NCBI GenBank assembly: GCA_949840805.1
Contig: CATKXR010000039.1
Span: forward strand, 1 to 46,154
Origin: an uncultured Lachnospiraceae bacterium
GTDB lineage: Bacteria > Bacillota > Clostridia > Lachnospirales > Lachnospiraceae
Direction: 5' to 3'
DNA: 46,154 bases
Shown here: in pieces, positions 1 to 9,130 of the stretch
Position numbering within the stretch: the first letter of the stretch is position 1
Layout of the letters: each line of letters begins with the position of its first letter
Translations under genes and position numbers: made by a program
The notes under the pieces: generated by a model
What the model was told of the DNA's origin: nothing
What the model saw: only the letters and a program-made list of their open reading frames with translations
The model's database searches: none

Positions 1-105
1 CGTGCTCCGTCAGGCTCCGCACGACAAGGTATACCCTTCCGGGCATCCCATAATACATGCCCTTCGGGCGGACGTGCTCCGTCAGGCTCCGCACGACAAG
101 GTATA
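1..105. repeat. REP-like tandem repeat, 72-bp period
   Basis: Bases 1-33 recur almost exactly at 73-105, so the unit has a 72-bp period. Each unit contains a GGGCAT/ATGCCC hairpin, a GTGC/GCAC hairpin and the end motif GCACGACAAGGTAT. Related units lie at 26271-26326 and, in reverse orientation, at 42207-42360. The second copy supplies the stop codon and last codons of the KOW protein gene at 82-333. The unit resembles REP/BIME-type repeats in size and structure, but no known family name can be given from the sequence alone. Confidence 0.85.
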
Positions 106-333
106 TTTTTTCAACCGCACATAAATCTCTTCGTCTGTCACAGGAAATTCCCTCACCAAACATTCATTTACCGGCTGAATGTGCTTCTTCTTCTTCCTTT
201 TCGGCTTCTCCTGGGTTCTTCTTCTCCCGTCAGCCAGAAAAACCCAGTCCCCATCTACGGACAAAATCATATAATACCGATCTTTATCATGTCCGGCAAG
301 AGATCTTGCCGGACATCCTGGTTGATAATCCAT
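82..333 (-). CDS. KOW-domain RNA-binding protein (L14e-like)
   Basis: This 83-residue basic protein has a KOW-like N-terminal part (about residues 8-35, with SLAGHDKDRYYMIL) followed by a Lys/Arg-rich segment (KPKRKKKKH). Small KOW proteins of this kind commonly follow map in Clostridia and are annotated as L14e/L6e/L27e-like, with a presumed ribosome or RNA role. ATG at 333 is preferred because a GAGG lies 12 nt upstream; a GTG at 351 would overlap the map stop but has no Shine-Dalgarno. The last residues (about YTLSCGA) and the TGA stop are encoded by the REP-like repeat, so the natural C-terminus was probably replaced. Confidence 0.75.
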   Translation of the reverse strand: MDYQPGCPARSLAGHDKDRYYMILSVDGDWVFLADGRRRTQEKPKRKKKKHIQPVNECLVREFPVTDEEIYVRLKKYTLSCGA

Positions 334-347
334 CCTGTTCACCGTCC

Positions 348-1100
348 TCACAACTGGGATAAAATCTCCGGTTCTCCCTCCGTGATCAGAATCGTATTCT
401 CGTAATGGGCTGAAAAAGAACCATCGTCTGTCACCACGGTCCAGTTGTCATCCAGCCATACCACATCCGCGCGCCCCATATTGATCATTGGTTCAATGGC
501 AAGAGTCATGCCGGGGCGCAGACGTATCCCCCTGCGCTTTTGGGCAAAATTGGGAACTTCCGGATCTTCATGAAGAGCCCTGCCGACTCCATGCCCTACC
601 AGGTCGCGAACCACCCCATAGCCAAAATGTTCCGCATATGCCTGAATCGCTGAGGAAATATCATTGAGATGATTGCCCGCTCTCGCGTATTTAATCCCTT
701 CAAAAAAACACTCTTTGGTCACTTTTACCAGTTGTTCCGCCTCCGGCGTAATCTTTCCGACAGCATGTGTCCTTGCCGCGTCGGAGTGATATCCGTTGTA
801 GATCACTCCTGCATCCAGGCTGACAATATCGCCTTCATGGAGAATCCGATGCTTGTTAGGAATTCCGTGAACCACCTCGTCATTGACTGACACACAGATG
901 GATGCCGGATAACCATTATAATTTTTAAAGGAAGGGATGCATCCATAACCGCGGATCATATGCTCTCCTGCCCGGTCAATTTCCATAGTGGAGATTCCGG
1001 GTTTTATCATTTTCCCCAGCTCCTCATGTACCCGTGCAAGGATCCGCCCCGCCTCACGCATCAGCTCAATCTCTCTCTCTGATTTAATGGATACCGACAT
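348..1100 (-). CDS. map: Methionine aminopeptidase, type I
   Basis: This cytosolic metallo-aminopeptidase removes the initiator methionine from nascent proteins. At 250 residues it has the usual type I length. The expected active-site set is present: substrate-side His78, metal ligands Asp96, Asp107, His170, Glu203 and Glu234, with the motifs SLDAGVIYNGYHSDAARTHA and GHGVGRALHEDP. The gene starts 3 bp after the adk stop, consistent with co-transcription in the secY-adk-map segment. There is no N-terminal SEC-type zinc extension, so it is the short form. Identification is secure. Confidence 0.97.
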   Translation of the reverse strand: MSVSIKSEREIELMREAGRILARVHEELGKMIKPGISTMEIDRAGEHMIRGYGCIPSFKNYNGYPASICVSVNDEVVHGIPNKHRILHEGDIVSLDAGVIYNGYHSDAARTHAVGKITPEAEQLVKVTKECFFEGIKYARAGNHLNDISSAIQAYAEHFGYGVVRDLVGHGVGRALHEDPEVPNFAQKRRGIRLRPGMTLAIEPMINMGRADVVWLDDNWTVVTDDGSFSAHYENTILITEGEPEILSQL

Positions 1101-1103
1101 ACT

Positions 1104-1748
1104 TTACGCCTCCAAAACAGCTACAATATCCTGGAATACCTGATTCAGTTCTTTGGTTCCGTCCACTGTCACAAGAATCCCCTGTCCTTTATAATATTCA
1201 ATCAAAGGCTGCGTCTGGTCATGATAGACGCTCAGACGTTTCTGCACTGTCTCCGGCTTGTCGTCTTCCCGCAGGACCAGATTATCCTGGCAATTGTCAC
1301 ATACCCCCTCTGTCTTCGGCGGATTAAAAGCAACATGATAGGTGGCGCCGCACTTTAAGCAGGCTCTTCTGCCTCCCATTCTGGTGACAATCGCCTCGTC
1401 CGGTACATCGACATCCACGGCAAAATCCATCTTTTCTCCACGCTTCGCAAGCGCTTCCGTCAGGCTCTCTGCCTGAGGAATCGTTCTCGGAAATCCGTCC
1501 AGCACATAACCGTTCTGACAATCCGCTTCGCTGATCCGGTCTAACAGCATTCCGATCGTCACATCATCCGGTACAAGCTGTCCCTGATCCATGTAGGATT
1601 TGGCTCTCATTCCCAGCTCAGTGCCTCCTTTGATATTGGCACGGAAAATATCACCGGTAGAAATATGCGGAATCCCGTACTTCCCGGCAATCTTCTTAGC
1701 CTGAGTGCCTTTTCCTGCTCCTGGAGCTCCCAACATGATAATCTTCAT
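1104..1748 (-). CDS. adk: Adenylate kinase (Cys4 zinc lid)
   Basis: It catalyses ATP + AMP = 2 ADP in the cytosol. The 214-residue protein starts with MKIIMLGAPGAGKGTQ, giving the P-loop at residues 7-15. The AMP-binding DGFPRT sits at 84-89. The lid carries Cys130, Cys133, Cys150 and Cys153, the zinc-binding form typical of Gram-positive bacteria. An in-frame extension reaches 1865, but ATG 1748 has GAGGAGG just upstream and matches the family's N-terminus. It lies between secY and map in the standard order, 118 bp after secY. Confidence 0.97.
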   Translation of the reverse strand: MKIIMLGAPGAGKGTQAKKIAGKYGIPHISTGDIFRANIKGGTELGMRAKSYMDQGQLVPDDVTIGMLLDRISEADCQNGYVLDGFPRTIPQAESLTEALAKRGEKMDFAVDVDVPDEAIVTRMGGRRACLKCGATYHVAFNPPKTEGVCDNCQDNLVLREDDKPETVQKRLSVYHDQTQPLIEYYKGQGILVTVDGTKELNQVFQDIVAVLEA

Positions 1749-1866
1749 TTTTTCCTCCTCCTCATTTAATATGAAAATATTGTGGTTCCAATGTCTTTTC
1801 TCCAATTTATAGCAGAAAAAGCTGCCGCCCATTATTCTTCCTGCGCAGCAGCTCTCCCGGTTCATC

Positions 1867-3183
1867 CTAATCGTTTAAAAATCCTTTGTAATTCCGTACA
1901 ATCACCTGAGACTCAATCGCCTTGATGGTCTCCAGGATAACACTTACAATAATTATCAGGGAAGTGCCTAAAAATGATAGCCGGCTCACGCCAAACACAC
2001 CGGAGATCATGATCGGGATCACACTGATAATAATCAGTCCTACGGCACCGATAAAAATAATATAATTCAAAATCTTATCCAGATATTCCGAGGTCGGTTT
2101 GCCTGGACGGATGCCTGGAATAAAACCGCCGGATTTCTTCATATTATTTGCTACCTCCAGCGGGTTAAAGGTAATGGAAGTGTAAAAATACGCAAAAAGG
2201 ACAATCAGCACAATATAGATCACCAGCCCTACCGAATACCAGGGCATCTCCGGACGGAACCAGGATGAAGAATTGAGCATCATCAGAATCTTACCTGGAA
2301 TGGTACTATAATCCGGTTTAAAGAACTGAGCGATCACTACCGGAAACGATAAAATGGAAGAAGCAAAAATCACCGGGATAACGCCGGCAGTATTTACTTT
2401 TAAGGGAATATGAGAAGACTGGCCGCCTACCATCTTTCTTCCCACCATCTTTTTCGAATACTGTACAGGTATCCTGCGCTCGCCGTCCTGAAGATATACG
2501 ACAAACACTACCATAGCCACTGCCACTGCCAGCATCATCAGCACCGCCACCACCTGCACGGCGATAATCCTGCCATTCATAAAGGTATTGTATAAGGTAC
2601 TGACATCCTGAGGCAGTGAGGAAACAATATTAAACAACAGAACAATGGAAATTCCGTTTCCCACGCCCTTCTCCGTAATCCGCTCACCGACCCACATGAG
2701 AAATGCGCTTCCTGCAGTCATAGTCATCACGGCAATGACCACACTCCACACATTGTACTGGATCAGCAGCCCCTGACCTCCGAAACCAACCGCCATAGCG
2801 GTAGATTCCACCAAAGCCAGCACTACCGTCAAATAACGGGTGTACTCTGCAATCTTCTTCCTGCCATCCTCACCCTCCCGCTGCATCTCCTCCAGCTTCG
2901 GGATCGCAATCGTCAAAAGCTGCATAATAATGGAAGATGTGATATACGGGGTAATGCTTAAAGCCAGCACAGACATGGAAGTAAAAGAACCTCCTGTCAT
3001 AGCATCAAAAAAGTTGAATGCATCGCCGCTCTGTTTCGCAAAGAAATCTGCAAAATAGGAAGTGTTCACTCCGGGAATCGGAAGTTCCGACCCGAAGCGA
3101 ATCACCACCAGCATCATGAAAGTATAAAGAATCTTTTTACGGATCTCTTTCTCCTTCCATGCATTTCGGAGTGTCTTTAACAT
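1867..3183 (-). CDS. secY: Protein translocase subunit SecY
   Basis: SecY is the channel-forming core of the Sec translocon in the cytoplasmic membrane. The 438-residue product begins MLKTLRNAWKEKEIRKKIL and contains about ten hydrophobic segments. The plug/TM2 region follows GVNTSYFADFF, and the conserved cytosolic loops include GERITEKGVGNGIS and NNMKKSGGFIPGIRPGKPT. Its start is 1 bp past the rplO stop, and its GAGGTGA ribosome binding site overlaps the end of rplO, implying translational coupling. The length is normal and no key segment is missing. Confidence 0.97.
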   Translation of the reverse strand: MLKTLRNAWKEKEIRKKILYTFMMLVVIRFGSELPIPGVNTSYFADFFAKQSGDAFNFFDAMTGGSFTSMSVLALSITPYITSSIIMQLLTIAIPKLEEMQREGEDGRKKIAEYTRYLTVVLALVESTAMAVGFGGQGLLIQYNVWSVVIAVMTMTAGSAFLMWVGERITEKGVGNGISIVLLFNIVSSLPQDVSTLYNTFMNGRIIAVQVVAVLMMLAVAVAMVVFVVYLQDGERRIPVQYSKKMVGRKMVGGQSSHIPLKVNTAGVIPVIFASSILSFPVVIAQFFKPDYSTIPGKILMMLNSSSWFRPEMPWYSVGLVIYIVLIVLFAYFYTSITFNPLEVANNMKKSGGFIPGIRPGKPTSEYLDKILNYIIFIGAVGLIIISVIPIMISGVFGVSRLSFLGTSLIIIVSVILETIKAIESQVIVRNYKGFLND

Positions 3184-3184
3184 A

Positions 3185-3625
3185 TTAGATCACCTCGCAG
3201 GTTCCACCTAAAGCCTCAATCTTTGTTTTTGCACCCTCGCTGAATGCATCTACTTTTACGGTCAGCTTTTTGGTTAATTCTCCATCACCAAGAATCTTGA
3301 CACCGTCTCTCGGATTCTTGACGATACCGCACTCCATCAGGGACTCTACCGTAACCACTGCATCATTGTCAAAACACTCTAAAGCGCTCACATTGATCGC
3401 AACGATCTCTTTTGTATTGCGGTTTGTAAATCCTCTCTTTGGAATACGGCGATACAGAGGCATCTGACCGCCTTCAAATCCGGGCCTTGGAGCTCCGGAG
3501 CGGGCTTTCTGGCCTTTGTGGCCTTTGCCGGCAGTCTTGCCGTTGCCTGAGCCGTGGCCGCGCCCTCTTCTGAAATTATCGCTGTGCTTGGAACCGGCAG
3601 CCGGTTGTAAATTCGATAAATCCAT
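3185..3625 (-). CDS. rplO: 50S ribosomal protein L15
   Basis: L15 is a late-assembly protein of the large subunit that binds 23S rRNA. The 146-residue product has the typical Gly/Arg/Lys-rich N-terminus ([20 protein letters not shown]) and the globular C-terminal domain. The reading frame can begin at GTG 3628, but ATG 3625 lies 8 nt from GGAGGT and gives the usual MDLSNLQPA start. It lies between rpmD and secY, as in other Firmicutes spc operons. Confidence 0.95.
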   Translation of the reverse strand: MDLSNLQPAAGSKHSDNFRRGRGHGSGNGKTAGKGHKGQKARSGAPRPGFEGGQMPLYRRIPKRGFTNRNTKEIVAINVSALECFDNDAVVTVESLMECGIVKNPRDGVKILGDGELTKKLTVKVDAFSEGAKTKIEALGGTCEVI

Positions 3626-3651
3626 CACATTGCACCTCCTTACTTCGGTAA

Positions 3652-3834
3652 TTAGACTTCTTCTACTTTCACCAGATGTTTCACATGCCAGATCATGCCT
3701 CTCACTGCATCATTATCCGGCAGCTCCACGGTCTTGTTCAGCTTCCTGAGTCCCAGGGCTTCCACCGTAGCCCTGTGTTTGGGAACCGCCCCGATGGGGG
3801 ATTTGACTAATGTCACTTTTAACTTCTCTGCCAT
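3652..3834 (-). CDS. rpmD: 50S ribosomal protein L30
   Basis: This 60-residue large-subunit protein starts [24 protein letters not shown] and has the L30 pattern of a short beta strand followed by [22 protein letters not shown]. The start at 3834 is preferred over an upstream in-frame codon at 3858, because it has a GGAGGAGAATGAG-type ribosome binding site and the standard length. It sits 13 bp after rpsE and upstream of rplO. Confidence 0.95.
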   Translation of the reverse strand: MAEKLKVTLVKSPIGAVPKHRATVEALGLRKLNKTVELPDNDAVRGMIWHVKHLVKVEEV

Positions 3835-3847
3835 CTCATTCTCCTCC

Positions 3848-4357
3848 TTAGCCCACAATCTCGTCTACGGATTTGCCGCGCAGTCTGGCATACTCCTCCG
3901 GAGTCTTAAGCTGGGTCAGTCCCTCAATCACGGCAAGAACCACATTGGTCTTGTTGTTGGAACCTAAAGACTTGGCACGGACATTCTTGATTCCTGCCAG
4001 CTCCAGCACGGCACGGGCCGGGCCGCCTGCGATGATACCGGTACCTTCCGGAGCCTTTTTCATCAGCACGCTGGCACTGCCAAACTGAGCGAGGATATCA
4101 TGGGGAATACTCTGATTCTCGTCTACCGGAACCTGTACAAGATTCTTGGCTGCCGCTTCTTTTCCTTTACGGATAGCCTCCGGAACCTCGCCGGCCTTTC
4201 CTAAGCCTGCACCTACATGGCCGTTGCCGTCGCCAACCACTACCAGAGCAGAGAATCTCATGGTACGACCGCCTTTTACCGTCTTCGATACACGCTTGAT
4301 TGCTACTACATTGTCATTTAACTCTAACTGACTTGCGTCAATAATTGTACGCTTCAT
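3848..4357 (-). CDS. rpsE: 30S ribosomal protein S5
   Basis: S5 helps shape the decoding region and mRNA entry of the small subunit. The product has 169 residues. The N-terminal double-stranded RNA-binding domain contains [23 protein letters not shown], and the C-terminal part contains [19 protein letters not shown]. The length is normal. It follows rplR with a 16-bp gap and precedes rpmD in the spc gene order. Confidence 0.96.
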   Translation of the reverse strand: MKRTIIDASQLELNDNVVAIKRVSKTVKGGRTMRFSALVVVGDGNGHVGAGLGKAGEVPEAIRKGKEAAAKNLVQVPVDENQSIPHDILAQFGSASVLMKKAPEGTGIIAGGPARAVLELAGIKNVRAKSLGSNNKTNVVLAVIEGLTQLKTPEEYARLRGKSVDEIVG

Positions 4358-4373
4358 GCTGCTCTCCTCTCTA

Positions 4374-4742
4374 CTAGAATTTCAGACCGGCTTCACGGGC
4401 CGCATCTGCAAGTGCCTGAATCTTACCCTGGTAAATGAAACCGCCCCGGTCAAATACGACCTCCTCGATTCCCTTCTCCAGCGCTCTCTTAGCGATCAGA
4501 GTCCCAACATAGCTGGCGGCAGCCACATCATTGGTATGTTCCAGTTCCTCTTTTGCCGCCTTCTCCAAGGTAGATGCCGCTGCCAGAGTATTGCCGACGG
4601 AATCGTCAATAATCTGTGCATACATATGATTATTGCTTCTGAACACAGCCAGACGCGGTCTCTCTGCAGTCCCTGCAAAGCGGTTACGTAATCTGGTATG
4701 TTTTTTTACGCGAACTTCTTTTCTTGATTTCTTACTAACCAT
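4374..4742 (-). CDS. rplR: 50S ribosomal protein L18
   Basis: L18 binds 5S rRNA in the central protuberance of the large subunit. The 122-residue protein starts [21 protein letters not shown], a basic tail, and continues with the family core [24 protein letters not shown]. It ends in [10 protein letters not shown]. The gene lies 17 bp downstream of rplF. Nothing unusual is seen. Confidence 0.96.
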   Translation of the reverse strand: MVSKKSRKEVRVKKHTRLRNRFAGTAERPRLAVFRSNNHMYAQIIDDSVGNTLAAASTLEKAAKEELEHTNDVAAASYVGTLIAKRALEKGIEEVVFDRGGFIYQGKIQALADAAREAGLKF

Positions 4743-4759
4743 TTTCGCACTCTCCTTAA

Positions 4760-5302
4760 TTATTTCTTACCAGTCTTACCAACTTTACGTCTGATTGTCT
4801 CGTCAGCGTACTTGATTCCCTTGCCCTTATACGGCTCAGGTCTTCTCTTGTCTCTGATTTCGGCAGCATACTGGCCAACCTTTTCTTTATCGATACCCTT
4901 TACCGTAATCTTATTCTGCCCTTCCAGGACGGTTTCCAATCCTTCCGGATCTTCCATCTCGACCGGGTGAGAATAACCCAGGTTCAAGGTTAATTTCTTT
5001 CCCTGTTTGGATGCACGATAACCAACGCCGTTTACCTCAAGAACCTTCTCGTATCCGTTAGTCACGCCGACCACCATATTGTTGATCAGGGTTCTGGTAA
5101 GGCCGTGAAGAGATTTCATCTTCTTTAAGTCATTGGGCCTGGTTACAACGATATGTCCATCTTCTTCCTTGATTGACATCTCCGTGGGAAGCTCTCTTTC
5201 CAGAGTTCCCTTAGGACCTTTTACAGTCACTTTATTATTCTCCGCGATCGTCACGGTCACACCTGCCGGAATCGCGATTGGCATTCTTCCGATACGTGAC
5301 AT
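4760..5302 (-). CDS. rplF: 50S ribosomal protein L6
   Basis: L6 binds the sarcin-ricin region of 23S rRNA near the factor-binding site. The 180-residue product begins [17 protein letters not shown] and carries the two repeated L6 folds; the C-terminal signature is near [16 protein letters not shown]. Upstream, toward rpsH, there is an unusually long 192-bp spacer with strong palindromes, described separately, that may carry a processing site or an internal promoter. Confidence 0.96.
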   Translation of the reverse strand: MSRIGRMPIAIPAGVTVTIAENNKVTVKGPKGTLERELPTEMSIKEEDGHIVVTRPNDLKKMKSLHGLTRTLINNMVVGVTNGYEKVLEVNGVGYRASKQGKKLTLNLGYSHPVEMEDPEGLETVLEGQNKITVKGIDKEKVGQYAAEIRDKRRPEPYKGKGIKYADETIRRKVGKTGKK

Positions 5303-5494
5303 GCCATTTTACCTCCTACTTAGATTTTCGGAAAGGAATGTGCTTCCTTTCTGTTTTCAGTTCTGCTTTTCTTATACCCGTGAGTCAAATGATTTGCCAA
5401 CACAGTTTCCGGCTTTCCATAAAATACACCGAATCATTTGGCAAATAAGTATACTCGCGAGTATAATTCGTGTTTTTACAGGTTTTTCCTGCGA
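5303..5494 (-). other. Palindrome-rich 192-bp spacer between rpsH and rplF
   Basis: No ORF fits this intra-operon gap. It contains a perfect 16-bp palindrome TATACTCGCGAGTATA at 5450-5465, with a partial second copy near 5373-5386 in inverted orientation. An ATTTGCCAA/TTGGCAAAT inverted pair lies near 5390-5446, an 8-bp stem GAAAGGAA/TTCCTTTC at 5331-5351 and CAGG/CCTG at 5479-5491. On the minus strand a TTGGCA and a TATAAG lie 18 bp apart, so a weak internal promoter for rplF onward is possible. The role is an inference. Confidence 0.6.
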
Positions 5495-5896
5495 CTACCA
5501 CACAAATGCCAGTACTTCGCCACCTACACCTAACTGACGGGCTTCCTTATCTGTCACCACGCCCTGGTTTGTAGAAATGATAGCGGTTCCAAGACCGCCT
5601 AATACCTTTGGCAGGTCCTCTTTATTCGCGTATACACGCAGACCTGGCTTGGAGATTCTCTTGATGCCGGTTATGATCTTCTCATTCTTGTCGGCACCGT
5701 ACTTTAAAGTGATACGGATGGTCTTAAACGTGCCGTCTTCAACCATATCATATTTCTGGACATATCCCTCTTTTACCAGAATGTCGGCAATCGCCAACTT
5801 CATTTTGGATGAAGGTACGTCTACTGTATCATGCTTGGCAGTATTTGCGTTACGGATTCTTGTAAGCATATCTGCGATGGGATCACTCATTGTCAT
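5495..5896 (-). CDS. rpsH: 30S ribosomal protein S8
   Basis: S8 is a primary binder of the 16S rRNA central domain and, in E. coli, the translational repressor of the spc operon. The 133-residue protein starts [23 protein letters not shown] and ends in the signature [22 protein letters not shown]. Long spacers flank it on both sides (178 bp upstream, 192 bp downstream), which is unusual for this operon. Confidence 0.96.
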   Translation of the reverse strand: MTMSDPIADMLTRIRNANTAKHDTVDVPSSKMKLAIADILVKEGYVQKYDMVEDGTFKTIRITLKYGADKNEKIITGIKRISKPGLRVYANKEDLPKVLGGLGTAIISTNQGVVTDKEARQLGVGGEVLAFVW

Positions 5897-6074
5897 GGTA
5901 GATATTTTCCTCCTTGATTATTGTGCTGATTTTCACGCGCTCTGCGCGATAGCCTGCTCTGTCCGCAGTTCCCCTATAGCCGCAGGGAAATATCTCCGGC
6001 CTTTACAGGCGGCCCTGATTCTGGCTTTCGCCGGTTCTCTGTACTGACAGGAAAACCGGTTAAGCCGCAAAAGG
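5897..6074 (-). other. Hairpin-rich 178-bp spacer between rpsN and rpsH
   Basis: No coding signal is seen. Several short stems occur: CGCGC-TCT-GCGCG near 5936-5949, and CCGGTT (6031-6036) with AACCGG (6054-6059), strengthened by an inner CTGT/ACAG. It could be an rRNA-mimic binding site for S8-type autoregulation, an RNA processing site or an old insertion; the sequence alone does not decide. Confidence 0.5.
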
Positions 6075-6260
6075 TCACCAGCTAGCTTTCTTTACTCCAG
6101 GAATCTGTCCCTTGTATGCCAGCTCACGGAAGCATATACGGCAAATCCCATACTTTCTCAAATATGCGTGCGGACGTCCGCAGATTCTGCAGCGGTTGTA
6201 TTCTCTGCTGGAGAATTTCGCCGGACGCTGCTGTTTAATCTTCATTGAAGTTTTCGCCAT
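6075..6260 (-). CDS. rpsN: 30S ribosomal protein S14, zinc type
   Basis: This is the short, 61-residue form of S14 with two CxxC pairs (CRICGRPH and CRICF) that bind zinc, the Gram-positive type Z paralogue. It begins [16 protein letters not shown] and ends [11 protein letters not shown], as expected. It follows rplE with a 15-bp gap. Zinc-independent S14 variants are longer and lack the cysteines, so this is the zinc-requiring version. Confidence 0.96.
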   Translation of the reverse strand: MAKTSMKIKQQRPAKFSSREYNRCRICGRPHAYLRKYGICRICFRELAYKGQIPGVKKASW

Positions 6261-6275
6261 GGATCATTCCTCCTG

Positions 6276-6815
6276 TTATTTAGCAAATGGCATATTGAAT
6301 AATGTCAAAAGTTCACGGGCTTCTTCATCAGTCTTGGCAGTGGTAACGAAAATAATATCCATACCTCTCACCTTGTCAACTTTATCGTATTCAATCTCCG
6401 GGAAGATCAATTGTTCCTTAATACCCAGCGCATAGTTGCCTCTGCCGTCAAAAGCATTGGGGTTCACGCCGCGGAAGTCGCGGACACGCGGCAGCGCTAA
6501 GTTGATCAGACGGTCTGCAAACTCATACATCTTCTCACCGCGCAGAGTAACTTTACAGCCAATGGCCATTCCCTCTCTCAGCTTAAAGTTCGCAACCGAC
6601 TTTTTAGCCTTGGTGGTAATCGCCTTCTGGCCGGTGATCAGCTCCAAATCACGGACTGCGGAATCCAGGATCTTGGCATTCTCCTTGGCCTCGCCCACGC
6701 CCATGTTGACCACGATCTTATCCAGCTTCGGAACCTGCATGATGTTCTTATAACCAAATTTTTTCATCAGAGCGTCAACCATCTCGTTCTGATACATTTC
6801 TTTTAATCTAGCCAC
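6276..6815 (-). CDS. rplE: 50S ribosomal protein L5 (GTG start)
   Basis: L5 binds 5S rRNA and contacts the P-site tRNA. I place the start at GTG 6815, which gives [22 protein letters not shown] and 179 residues, the normal length, with AAGGAGG 8 nt upstream. A longer reading from TTG 6836 would translate through that ribosome binding site and is unlikely. Family features include [14 protein letters not shown] and [20 protein letters not shown]. Confidence 0.95.
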   Translation of the reverse strand: MARLKEMYQNEMVDALMKKFGYKNIMQVPKLDKIVVNMGVGEAKENAKILDSAVRDLELITGQKAITTKAKKSVANFKLREGMAIGCKVTLRGEKMYEFADRLINLALPRVRDFRGVNPNAFDGRGNYALGIKEQLIFPEIEYDKVDKVRGMDIIFVTTAKTDEEARELLTLFNMPFAK

Positions 6816-6838
6816 TCTTACGTTCCTCCTTATCAAAA

Positions 6839-7138
6839 TCAGTCAATGACTTTGCCGGTTGCCTTGGCAACACGGACCTTCTTGCCATCTTTTACCTGAA
6901 ATCCGACTCTCGTGGCTTTCCCGTCTACAACCAGCATGACATTGGAAATATCCAGGGGGGCTTCCTGCTTGACAATGCCTCCCTGAGGATTGCCTGCGCT
7001 CGGTTTGGAATGCTTTGTCACCATATTACAGCCCTCAACGATCACCTTGCCGTCATGAACGTGCAGCACTTTGCCGGTTTTATCTTTATCTTTTCCTGCG
7101 ATCACCTTTACCAGGTCATCTCTCTTAATTTTATGCAC
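6839..7138 (-). CDS. rplX: 50S ribosomal protein L24 (GTG start)
   Basis: L24 is an assembly initiator at the 5' end of 23S rRNA. The 99-residue product has the KOW motif [18 protein letters not shown] near the N-terminus and the core [20 protein letters not shown]. The start codon is GTG 7138, 7 nt from GGAGGT; a nearby ATG is out of frame and hits a stop after four codons. It lies 13 bp after rplN. Confidence 0.95.
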   Translation of the reverse strand: MHKIKRDDLVKVIAGKDKDKTGKVLHVHDGKVIVEGCNMVTKHSKPSAGNPQGGIVKQEAPLDISNVMLVVDGKATRVGFQVKDGKKVRVAKATGKVID

Positions 7139-7151
7139 GGTCCATACCTCC

Positions 7152-7520
7152 TTACAGTACTTCTGGCGCTAAGGAAACAATCTTCATAAACTGTTTCTCA
7201 CGCAGCTCTCTGGCAACCGGTCCAAAGATACGGGTGCCTCTCGGGGTCTTGTCGTCCTTGATGATCACTGCTGCATTCTCATCAAACCGGATATAAGATC
7301 CGTCTTTACGGCGGGCGCCCTTAACGGTACGCACTACGACTGCCTTTACCACATCGCCCTTCTTTACAACGCCGCCTGGTGTTGCATCTTTGACGGACGC
7401 AACAATAATATCGCCAATATTCGCATATCTTCTCGTGGAGCCGCCCATAACACGGATGCAAAGAAGCTCTTTTGCCCCGGTATTATCGGCAACCCTCAGT
7501 CTGGTCTCCTGCTGAATCAT
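7152..7520 (-). CDS. rplN: 50S ribosomal protein L14
   Basis: L14 sits at the subunit interface and binds 23S rRNA near helix 95. ATG 7520 gives 122 residues beginning [22 protein letters not shown], the family standard, with AAAGGAG 9 nt upstream; a TTG at 7529 would add three residues and is not needed. The signature region [21 protein letters not shown] is intact. Confidence 0.96.
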   Translation of the reverse strand: MIQQETRLRVADNTGAKELLCIRVMGGSTRRYANIGDIIVASVKDATPGGVVKKGDVVKAVVVRTVKGARRKDGSYIRFDENAAVIIKDDKTPRGTRIFGPVARELREKQFMKIVSLAPEVL

Positions 7521-7553
7521 GCCTGCCAACTCCTTTCAAGATTTAGCTGTTCT

Positions 7554-7808
7554 TTACTTCGCTTTTTCAATAATCTCCACCAGTCTCCATCTCTTGTCTT
7601 TGGACAGGGGCCTGGTCTCCATCACTTTCACGGTATCGCCTTGGCCGCACTCATTCTTCTCATCATGGGCTTTCAGCTTAACGGTCTTTTTCACGATCTT
7701 GCCATATAACGGATGCTTTACATGATCCTCGATGGCAACCACAATCGTTTTATCCATCTTATCGCTAACGACTTTACCGACACGGGTCTTTCTAAGATTT
7801 CTTTCCAT
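7554..7808 (-). CDS. rpsQ: 30S ribosomal protein S17
   Basis: S17 is an OB-fold primary 16S rRNA-binding protein. The 84-residue product begins [22 protein letters not shown] and contains the family stretch [23 protein letters not shown], followed by [23 protein letters not shown]. The gap to rplN is 33 bp and to rpmC is 22 bp. The protein is complete and of ordinary length. Confidence 0.96.
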   Translation of the reverse strand: MERNLRKTRVGKVVSDKMDKTIVVAIEDHVKHPLYGKIVKKTVKLKAHDEKNECGQGDTVKVMETRPLSKDKRWRLVEIIEKAK

Positions 7809-7830
7809 GTCTAAAATCTCCTCTCTTCAA

Positions 7831-8037
7831 TCAGGCCAGCTTTGACTTTTCTGTGATAACAGTCTGAATCCTGGCGATATTCTTGCGGACCTCTTTGATT
7901 CTGCTGGTGTTGTCCAGCTGATTGGTCGCGTTCTGGAATCTCAAGTTGAACAGTTCCTTCTTTGCAGCTACCAGTTCTTCCTGCAGCTCTGCAGCCGTTT
8001 TACCCTTTAATCCTTCTACAAATTTATTAGTCTTCAC
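7831..8037 (-). CDS. rpmC: 50S ribosomal protein L29
   Basis: L29 lies near the polypeptide exit and forms part of the docking area for trigger factor and SRP. The 68-residue, mainly helical protein carries the family segment [23 protein letters not shown] (here [17 protein letters not shown]), then [14 protein letters not shown]. It starts 2 bp after the rplP stop, implying coupled translation. Confidence 0.95.
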   Translation of the reverse strand: MKTNKFVEGLKGKTAAELQEELVAAKKELFNLRFQNATNQLDNTSRIKEVRKNIARIQTVITEKSKLA

Positions 8038-8039
8038 TG

Positions 8040-8465
8040 TTATTCACCGCCTTCTAAATCTGCTTTAGCAGCAATCTTACATTTGCAGGGCAACTTATGC
8101 ATGGCAAGACGCAATGCCTCGCGGGCCGTTTCTTCCGGAACGCCTGCGATCTCAAACATCACTCTGCCCGGCTTCACAACAGCAACCCAGTACTCCAGGG
8201 CTCCTTTACCGGAACCCATACGAGTCTCGGCAGGCTTTGCAGTAACCGGCTTATCCGGAAAAATCTTAATCCATACTTTACCGCCACGCTTGATATAACG
8301 GGTCATAGCCACACGGGCCGCCTCAATCTGGTTGGATTTGATCCAGCAGGGCTCGGTTGCCACCAGGCCGTACTCACCATAGCTGATGGTGTTTCCTCTC
8401 ATCGCCTTGCCCGCCATGCTTCCGCGGAACTGTTTACGGCGTTTCACTCTTTTTGGCATTAACAT
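8040..8465 (-). CDS. rplP: 50S ribosomal protein L16
   Basis: L16 organises the A-site region of the large subunit. The 141-residue protein starts [19 protein letters not shown] and contains [22 protein letters not shown] and the C-terminal KLPCKCKI. Its ATG overlaps the rpsC stop by one base (TAATG), so translation is probably coupled. A start two codons later at MPKR is also possible. Confidence 0.96.
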   Translation of the reverse strand: MLMPKRVKRRKQFRGSMAGKAMRGNTISYGEYGLVATEPCWIKSNQIEAARVAMTRYIKRGGKVWIKIFPDKPVTAKPAETRMGSGKGALEYWVAVVKPGRVMFEIAGVPEETAREALRLAMHKLPCKCKIAAKADLEGGE

Positions 8466-9121
8466 TATTTATCGCTCCCTTCCTTGTTTCCCTTAGCAGG
8501 AAGTACTTCGCCCTTGTAGATCCACACCTTAACGCCAAGCTTGCCGTAGGTAGTGTCTGCCTCAGCGAACCCATAGTCAATATCTGCTCTTAAGGTCTGC
8601 AGCGGAATGGTACCCTCGCTGTAAAACTCGGTACGGGCAATATCAGCGCCGCCCAGACGGCCGCCTACGGCAGCCTTGATTCCCTTTACGCCTGCTTTCA
8701 TGGAACGTCCCATGGTAGACTTCATGGCACGACGGAAAGACACACGGTTTTCAAGCTGCTGTGCAATACTCTCGGCAACAAGCTGCGCATCCCGCTCAGG
8801 CCTTTTAATCTCCTTAATATCGATCAGAAGCTTTTTGTCTGTCAGCTTCTGGACCTCGCCTTTAAGCTTTTCAATGGCAGATCCGCCCTTGCCGATTACA
8901 ACGCCCGGCTTTGCCGTATAGATAATGACCTTCACTCTCTCGGAAGCTCTCTCAATCTCAATCTTGGAGATTCCTGAATCAAACAGCCTTTTCTTCAGAA
9001 ATTTACGGATATTATAATCTTCTATCAGACAGTCGGCGAAGTCGCCCTCTGCGTACCATTTGGAATCCCAGTCCTTGATAACACCGACTCTCAAGCCATG
9101 TGGATTAACTTTCTGTCCCAT
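8465..9121 (-). CDS. rpsC: 30S ribosomal protein S3
   Basis: S3 lines the mRNA entry tunnel with S4 and S5. The 218-residue product begins [24 protein letters not shown]. The KH type II domain has its GxxG loop at VIGKGGSAI, and the C-terminal domain includes [20 protein letters not shown]. The length is typical for Clostridia. The stop overlaps the rplP start. Confidence 0.97.
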   Translation of the reverse strand: MGQKVNPHGLRVGVIKDWDSKWYAEGDFADCLIEDYNIRKFLKKRLFDSGISKIEIERASERVKVIIYTAKPGVVIGKGGSAIEKLKGEVQKLTDKKLLIDIKEIKRPERDAQLVAESIAQQLENRVSFRRAMKSTMGRSMKAGVKGIKAAVGGRLGGADIARTEFYSEGTIPLQTLRADIDYGFAEADTTYGKLGVKVWIYKGEVLPAKGNKEGSDK

Positions 9122-9130
9122 ATTTGCCTC

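Noticed and set aside
1..120. CRISPR array at the window start
   Set aside because: Two copies 72 bp apart have no uniform spacer structure and contain internal hairpins; this is a REP-type repeat.
5133..5537. 134-codon plus-strand frame in the ribosomal spacer
   Set aside because: It overlaps rplF in antisense and lacks a ribosome binding site.
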